Program-made: the position numbers and the translations under genes
From: Enterococcus crotali
Lineage (GTDB): Bacteria; Bacillota; Bacilli; Lactobacillales; Enterococcaceae
Direction: 5' to 3'
DNA length: 64,000 bases
Assembly: GCF_000633635.1 (NCBI RefSeq)
Contig: NZ_AYPQ01000002.1
Coordinates: 609,643-673,642, forward strand
Shown: positions 60,845 through 64,000 of the stretch, piece after piece
Layout of the letters: every line of letters starts with the position of its first letter
Position numbering within the stretch: the first letter of the stretch is position 1
Notes under the pieces: model-generated
Databases searched by the model: none
The model's input: the letters and a program-made list of their open reading frames with translations, nothing else
What the model was told of the DNA's origin: nothing

Positions 60845-60913
60845 AACAAAGGTAAAAATAGGCCATTTTAAGGTCAGTTAAATAACCTCAATAAAATCAA
60901 AGGAGGAACAATT

Positions 60914-61363
60914 ATGCTGGGAATTGTGATTGCAACACATGGTGCATTAAGTGATGGAGCAAAAGATGCTGCTACCGTTATCATGGGAGCAACAGAAAAC
61001 ATTGAAACAGTAAATTTAAATAGTGGAGATGACGTACAAGCATTAGGTGGGCAAATCAAAAAAGCAATTGAAACAGTGAATCAAGAGGATGGTGTGTTGG
61101 TTTTAGTTGATTTACTAAGTGCGAGTCCATACAATCAAGCTGTTTTAGTGATCAATGAATTGGAGCCAACTGTCCAAAAAGCTATTTATGTTGTTAGTGG
61201 CACGAATTTACCAATGATTTTAGAAGCCATTAATCATCAATTATTAGGTACACCTATCGCAGAAGCAGCTCAAGCTGTTGTGGCACAAGGCAAAGAGAGC
61301 GTACAAACGTGGGATATTTCCATGGTAACAACGGCAGTTGATGACGATGAGGATGATTTTTAA
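60914..61363 (+). CDS. PTS mannose-family transporter, EIIA component
   Basis: A 149-residue protein with phosphoacceptor His9 in [17 protein letters not shown] and [14 protein letters not shown]. The acidic tail DDDEDDF resembles the tail on the EIIC. A stand-alone EIIA after IIC-IID-IIB is unusual in order but complete. Confidence 0.92.
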   Translation: MLGIVIATHGALSDGAKDAATVIMGATENIETVNLNSGDDVQALGGQIKKAIETVNQEDGVLVLVDLLSASPYNQAVLVINELEPTVQKAIYVVSGTNLPMILEAINHQLLGTPIAEAAQAVVAQGKESVQTWDISMVTTAVDDDEDDF

Positions 61364-61378
61364 TGGAGGAAGCAAAGG

Positions 61379-62461
61379 ATGAGCGCAATGAAATGGGGAT
61401 TTAGATGGTATGGCACTGAAGGAGATGCCATTCCATTAAAACATATCCGACAAATTCCAGGAATTACTGGAATCGTTGGAACATTATTAAATAAACTACC
61501 TGGAGATGTTTGGTCTGTAGAAGAAATCCAAGCATTAAAACAATCCGTTGAAAAAGAAGGGTTGGAATTACTAGGAATCGAAAGCGTAGCTATTCATGAT
61601 GCTATTAAAGCTGGTACGCCAGAGCGGGATTTGTATATCGATCATTATATTCAAACATTACGTAATTTAGGGAAATGCGGTATTTCTTTAGTTTGCTACA
61701 GTTTTAAACCAATTTTTGGTTGGGCCAAAACGGATTTGGCTTATGAAAATGAAGACGGCAGTTTATCCTTGCTTTTTGACCAAGCTATTGTGGAAAATAT
61801 GCAGCCGGAAGATATGTATCAATTGATTCATAGTCAATCAAAAGGCTTTCGATTACCTGGTTGGGAAGAAGAACGGTTGCACCAATTTCAAGAATTAAAA
61901 GCAATGTATGAAGGAGTAACCGAAGAAGATTTAGTTGAAAATCTACGCTATTTCTTAGAGAGAGTCATTCCAGTTTGTGAAGAAGAAGATATCAAAATGG
62001 GTATCCATCCCGACGATCCACCTTGGGAAATCTTTGGTTTGCCAAGAATTACAAAGAACTTAGCAGATTTGAAACGAATTTTATCTCTAGTCGATTCATC
62101 AGCAAACGGCATCACTTTTTGTACAGGATCTCTTGGTGCAGATCCAACCAATGATTTGCCTACCATGATTCGTGAAATAGGTGCCAGAATTAATTTTGTT
62201 CATTTCCGGAATGTAAAGTTTTTAGGAGATCATCGATTTGAAGAAACAGCTCATCCAAGTGTTGCAGGTTCTTTAGATATGTCTGCTCTGATGCAAGCTT
62301 TAGTCGACGTTGGATACGAAGGAGTGATTCGTCCAGACCACGGTCGCGCAATCTGGGATGAGAATGCGATGCCTGGCTATGGCTTATATGACCGAGCAAT
62401 GGGTTTAACGTATATTCAAGGACTTTATGAAGCAACCAAAGCAAATGAAAATAGGAAGTGA
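61379..62461 (+). CDS. uxuA: Mannonate dehydratase
   Basis: A 360-residue metal enzyme of the TIM-barrel type (MKWGFRWYGTEGDAIPL, QIPGITGIVGTL, IKMGIHPDDPPW, GITFCTGSLG, NFVHFRNVKF, RPDHGR). UxuA turns D-mannonate into 2-keto-3-deoxygluconate. Here it is next to a PTS and an aldolase with no KDG kinase, so a phosphorylated substrate is conceivable. It starts at ATG 61379 behind GGAGG. Confidence 0.93.
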   Translation: MSAMKWGFRWYGTEGDAIPLKHIRQIPGITGIVGTLLNKLPGDVWSVEEIQALKQSVEKEGLELLGIESVAIHDAIKAGTPERDLYIDHYIQTLRNLGKCGISLVCYSFKPIFGWAKTDLAYENEDGSLSLLFDQAIVENMQPEDMYQLIHSQSKGFRLPGWEEERLHQFQELKAMYEGVTEEDLVENLRYFLERVIPVCEEEDIKMGIHPDDPPWEIFGLPRITKNLADLKRILSLVDSSANGITFCTGSLGADPTNDLPTMIREIGARINFVHFRNVKFLGDHRFEETAHPSVAGSLDMSALMQALVDVGYEGVIRPDHGRAIWDENAMPGYGLYDRAMGLTYIQGLYEATKANENRK

Positions 62462-62467
62462 CAAAGA

Positions 62468-63118
62468 ATGATGATAGAGGTGGAAAAAAAAGCGCTAATA
62501 TACCAACAGTTAGCCGACTGCAAACTGTTGCCGCTTTACACAGCAACAGATTTAAGCTATTTACCGCAAGTAGAAGAAGTGTTATTAAGTAATGAGCTAC
62601 CGTTCATTGAAGTCACGTTTCGAAGCGACTTAGCATTGGAAGCCATCAAACAATTAGCCGCTTCTGGGAAATTAATTGTTGGAGCAGGTACCGTTCGTAC
62701 ATTACAAGAAGCCAAAGACGCTTTTAGTAATGGCGCACAATTTATTGTGTCACCAGCTATTGTTCCAGAAGTCATTGAATTTTGTTTAGAAAAGAATATT
62801 CCTGTTTTTCCTGGAACGGCTACACCAGGGGATATTCAACAAGCATTAACTTATGGCCTACATGTGGTGAAATTTTTCCCAGCAGATATATATGGTGGGT
62901 TAAAAGCGATCAAAAGTTTAAGTGGTCCTTTTTATGATGTGAAATTTTTACCAACTGGGGGGATCAATGAAAAGAACTTTCTAGAGTACGTAGAAGCAGA
63001 GGAAATCATAGCTGTAGGTGGCTCCTTTATTTTATCAGAGGAAATGATTCGTGCAGATGTGGCGTCTGCAAACGAACATCTGCAGCAGTTAATGCAGTCA
63101 CTAAAAAGCGCAAAATAA
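62468..63118 (+). CDS. eda: 2-Dehydro-3-deoxy-phosphogluconate aldolase
   Basis: A 216-residue class I aldolase. PFIEVTFRS, VGAGTVRTLQEAKDAFSNGAQFIVSPAI, FPGTATPGDIQQAL, the Schiff-base Lys in LHVVKFFPAD and LPTGGINEKN are all present. It cleaves KDPG to pyruvate and glyceraldehyde 3-phosphate. It is the last gene of the operon. Confidence 0.94.
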   Translation: MMIEVEKKALIYQQLADCKLLPLYTATDLSYLPQVEEVLLSNELPFIEVTFRSDLALEAIKQLAASGKLIVGAGTVRTLQEAKDAFSNGAQFIVSPAIVPEVIEFCLEKNIPVFPGTATPGDIQQALTYGLHVVKFFPADIYGGLKAIKSLSGPFYDVKFLPTGGINEKNFLEYVEAEEIIAVGGSFILSEEMIRADVASANEHLQQLMQSLKSAK

Positions 63119-63186
63119 TCAAGTGCTCTTTATGCGTTTGATTAGTAAAAGCAGTGTGGTAAAGTTTTTAAAGCAATGATAGGAAG

Positions 63187-63224
63187 TTGGGATGTGACTC
63201 GTAGAGTTGTGTCCCAGCTTTTTT
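63187..63224 (+). terminator. Terminator of the PTS operon
   Basis: TGGGATGTGACTC pairs with GAGTTGTGTCCCA around GTA, followed by a T run. The sequence resembles the first stem of the 24.2-kb repeat. Confidence 0.85.
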
Positions 63225-63239
63225 GTTTCATGTGAAACA
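63224..63239. promoter_or_regulatory. parS-like site with one change
   Basis: TGTTTCATGTGAAACA differs from parS by one central base (CACG to CATG). It is a weaker candidate for ParB binding, on the opposite arm from the three exact sites. Confidence 0.4.
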
Positions 63240-63366
63240 TTTTGTGTTTCTCAGGCTCCAATTATCCTTTTTTGGGAGACTTTTAACAGTAAATCAACAG
63301 TCAATAAGGATAAATACAGAGTAAGATCGAAGTATAAATAAAAAACAGCACAAAGGAGTGAACCCC

Positions 63367-63711
63367 ATGCGAACAATAAAAACGATCACCGATTTCTGGG
63401 AAGTAGTCGATGAGATAAGAATAAAAAAAGAACTAAACTGGTCAGATTTAGTTGGTGGAAAAGCGAAATTAGCGTCCAGCTACCAATGGAATCCACCATT
63501 AACGTATATTCTTCAAATACAAAAGAAATTGGACATTGATATCATGAATACGTTGGTTTATGAGTTATCTGAACTGGAACAAGCGGTCAATAAAGATCCA
63601 GAAACACCAAATAAAATGAAGTTGATCCATAATTGGATTCAATCCGATAAGTGGATGGAAGATGAAGAAATCGTAAAAAACGTTCAAGAAATAGCCAGTA
63701 CGATTCTATGA
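63367..63711 (+). CDS. Hypothetical helical protein (114 residues)
   Basis: It starts at ATG 63367 (MRTIKTITDFWEVVDEIRIKK) behind AAAGGAG. It is a soluble, helical, acidic protein; NWSDLVGGKAKLASSYQ may form a helix-turn-helix. No family was recognised. A shorter relative follows 18 bases downstream, so it may belong to a small family in tandem. Confidence 0.55.
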   Translation: MRTIKTITDFWEVVDEIRIKKELNWSDLVGGKAKLASSYQWNPPLTYILQIQKKLDIDIMNTLVYELSELEQAVNKDPETPNKMKLIHNWIQSDKWMEDEEIVKNVQEIASTIL

Positions 63712-63729
63712 CAAAAACAAACTAAAGGA

Positions 63730-63855
63730 GTGTATGTTACAAACTGGTCATTTGCAGATTTAATTGTTGACTTGAAAAGTCATGGAGTGAAAGCAGAAAC
63801 GTTAGTTTATGAAGTCTCAGGAATACTTGACGGTTCTTTTCAATGTCCGACATAA
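63730..63855 (+). CDS. Short protein (41 residues), related to the preceding gene
   Basis: From GTG 63730, which overlaps AAAGGAG, the frame reads NWSFADLIVDLKSHGVKAETLVYEVSGIL. It parallels NWSDLVGGKAK and TLVYELSEL in the preceding gene with the middle missing. It is probably a shortened relic or a mini-paralog. The start is uncertain. From 63856 to 64000 I see no gene. Confidence 0.35.
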   Translation: MYVTNWSFADLIVDLKSHGVKAETLVYEVSGILDGSFQCPT

Positions 63856-64000
63856 TAATTACTAAGGGCAGCAAGTAGTCGATAAAACCAACCAAAGATT
63901 ATAGAAATCTAAAAGAAATTCAGATTTTCAACGAATAAACGTAATAAATAAACCGATTTTTCAACACAAAATAGTCACAAATTCAGGTTATTATATATTC

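Overview
The window carries the chromosomal replication-origin region of an Enterococcus (low-GC Firmicute). The evidence is gene order and protein sequence: rpsF-ssb-rpsR, gdpP, rplI, dnaB and purA on the left, then gyrA, gyrB, recF, yaaA, dnaN and dnaA, then oriC, then rpmH, rnpA, yidC, jag, mnmE and mnmG on the right. Nearly all genes left of about 44.4 kb lie on the minus strand and most of those to the right on the plus strand, so both arms are transcribed away from oriC. DnaA boxes flank dnaA on both sides, and three exact parS sites lie at 21.0, 22.0 and 28.6 kb. The species cannot be fixed from sequence alone.

Region by region. (1) 0-11.3 kb is an accessory, phage-derived block: two lipoprotein genes or remnants, a 1470-residue tape-measure-like protein with ten 67-residue repeats, a second lipoprotein on the opposite strand, a tail-chaperone pair joined by a U-UUU-UUC slippery site, a probable major tail protein, three small proteins (two with CxxC motifs) and an ArpU/RinA-type regulator. 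No head, terminase, integrase, holin or lysin gene is visible. (2) 11.5-22.4 kb is core (DegV, purA, dnaB, rplI, gdpP, rpsR-ssb-rpsF), interrupted by a plasmid-type Rep_3 initiator and two short-chain dehydrogenases. (3) 22.7-33.2 kb holds an acyl-adenylating enzyme and a complete menaquinone operon, menB-E-F-D-H-C, with a hot-dog thioesterase (possible MenI) nearby. (4) 34-54 kb is the origin block with a PadR-DUF2812 pair, an apparently unannotated small RNA, an IS110-family element and mnmE/mnmG. (5) 54.3-63.1 kb is a catabolic operon under an RpiR-type regulator: three dehydrogenases, a mannose-family PTS (IIC-IID-IIB-IIA), UxuA and KDPG aldolase, with no sugar-acid kinase.

Three intergenic repeat families recur. 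A unit of about 115-120 bp sits immediately upstream of Shine-Dalgarno sequences in four transcripts (tail module twice, menB, dnaA). A two-stem element of about 160 bp sits between convergent gene pairs at 24.2, 33.3 and 49.9 kb. A 137-bp unit lies in tandem between rpmH and rnpA and in one divergent copy between gyrB and gyrA.

Nine genes (lipoprotein, rplI, gdpP, menC, menH, menD, padR, a 55-residue membrane protein and the IS110 transposase) are each broken by one apparent missing base, mostly in short homopolymers. Restoring one base repairs each. This looks more like consensus error than biology, although three hits fall in the men operon. These genes are annotated across the break.
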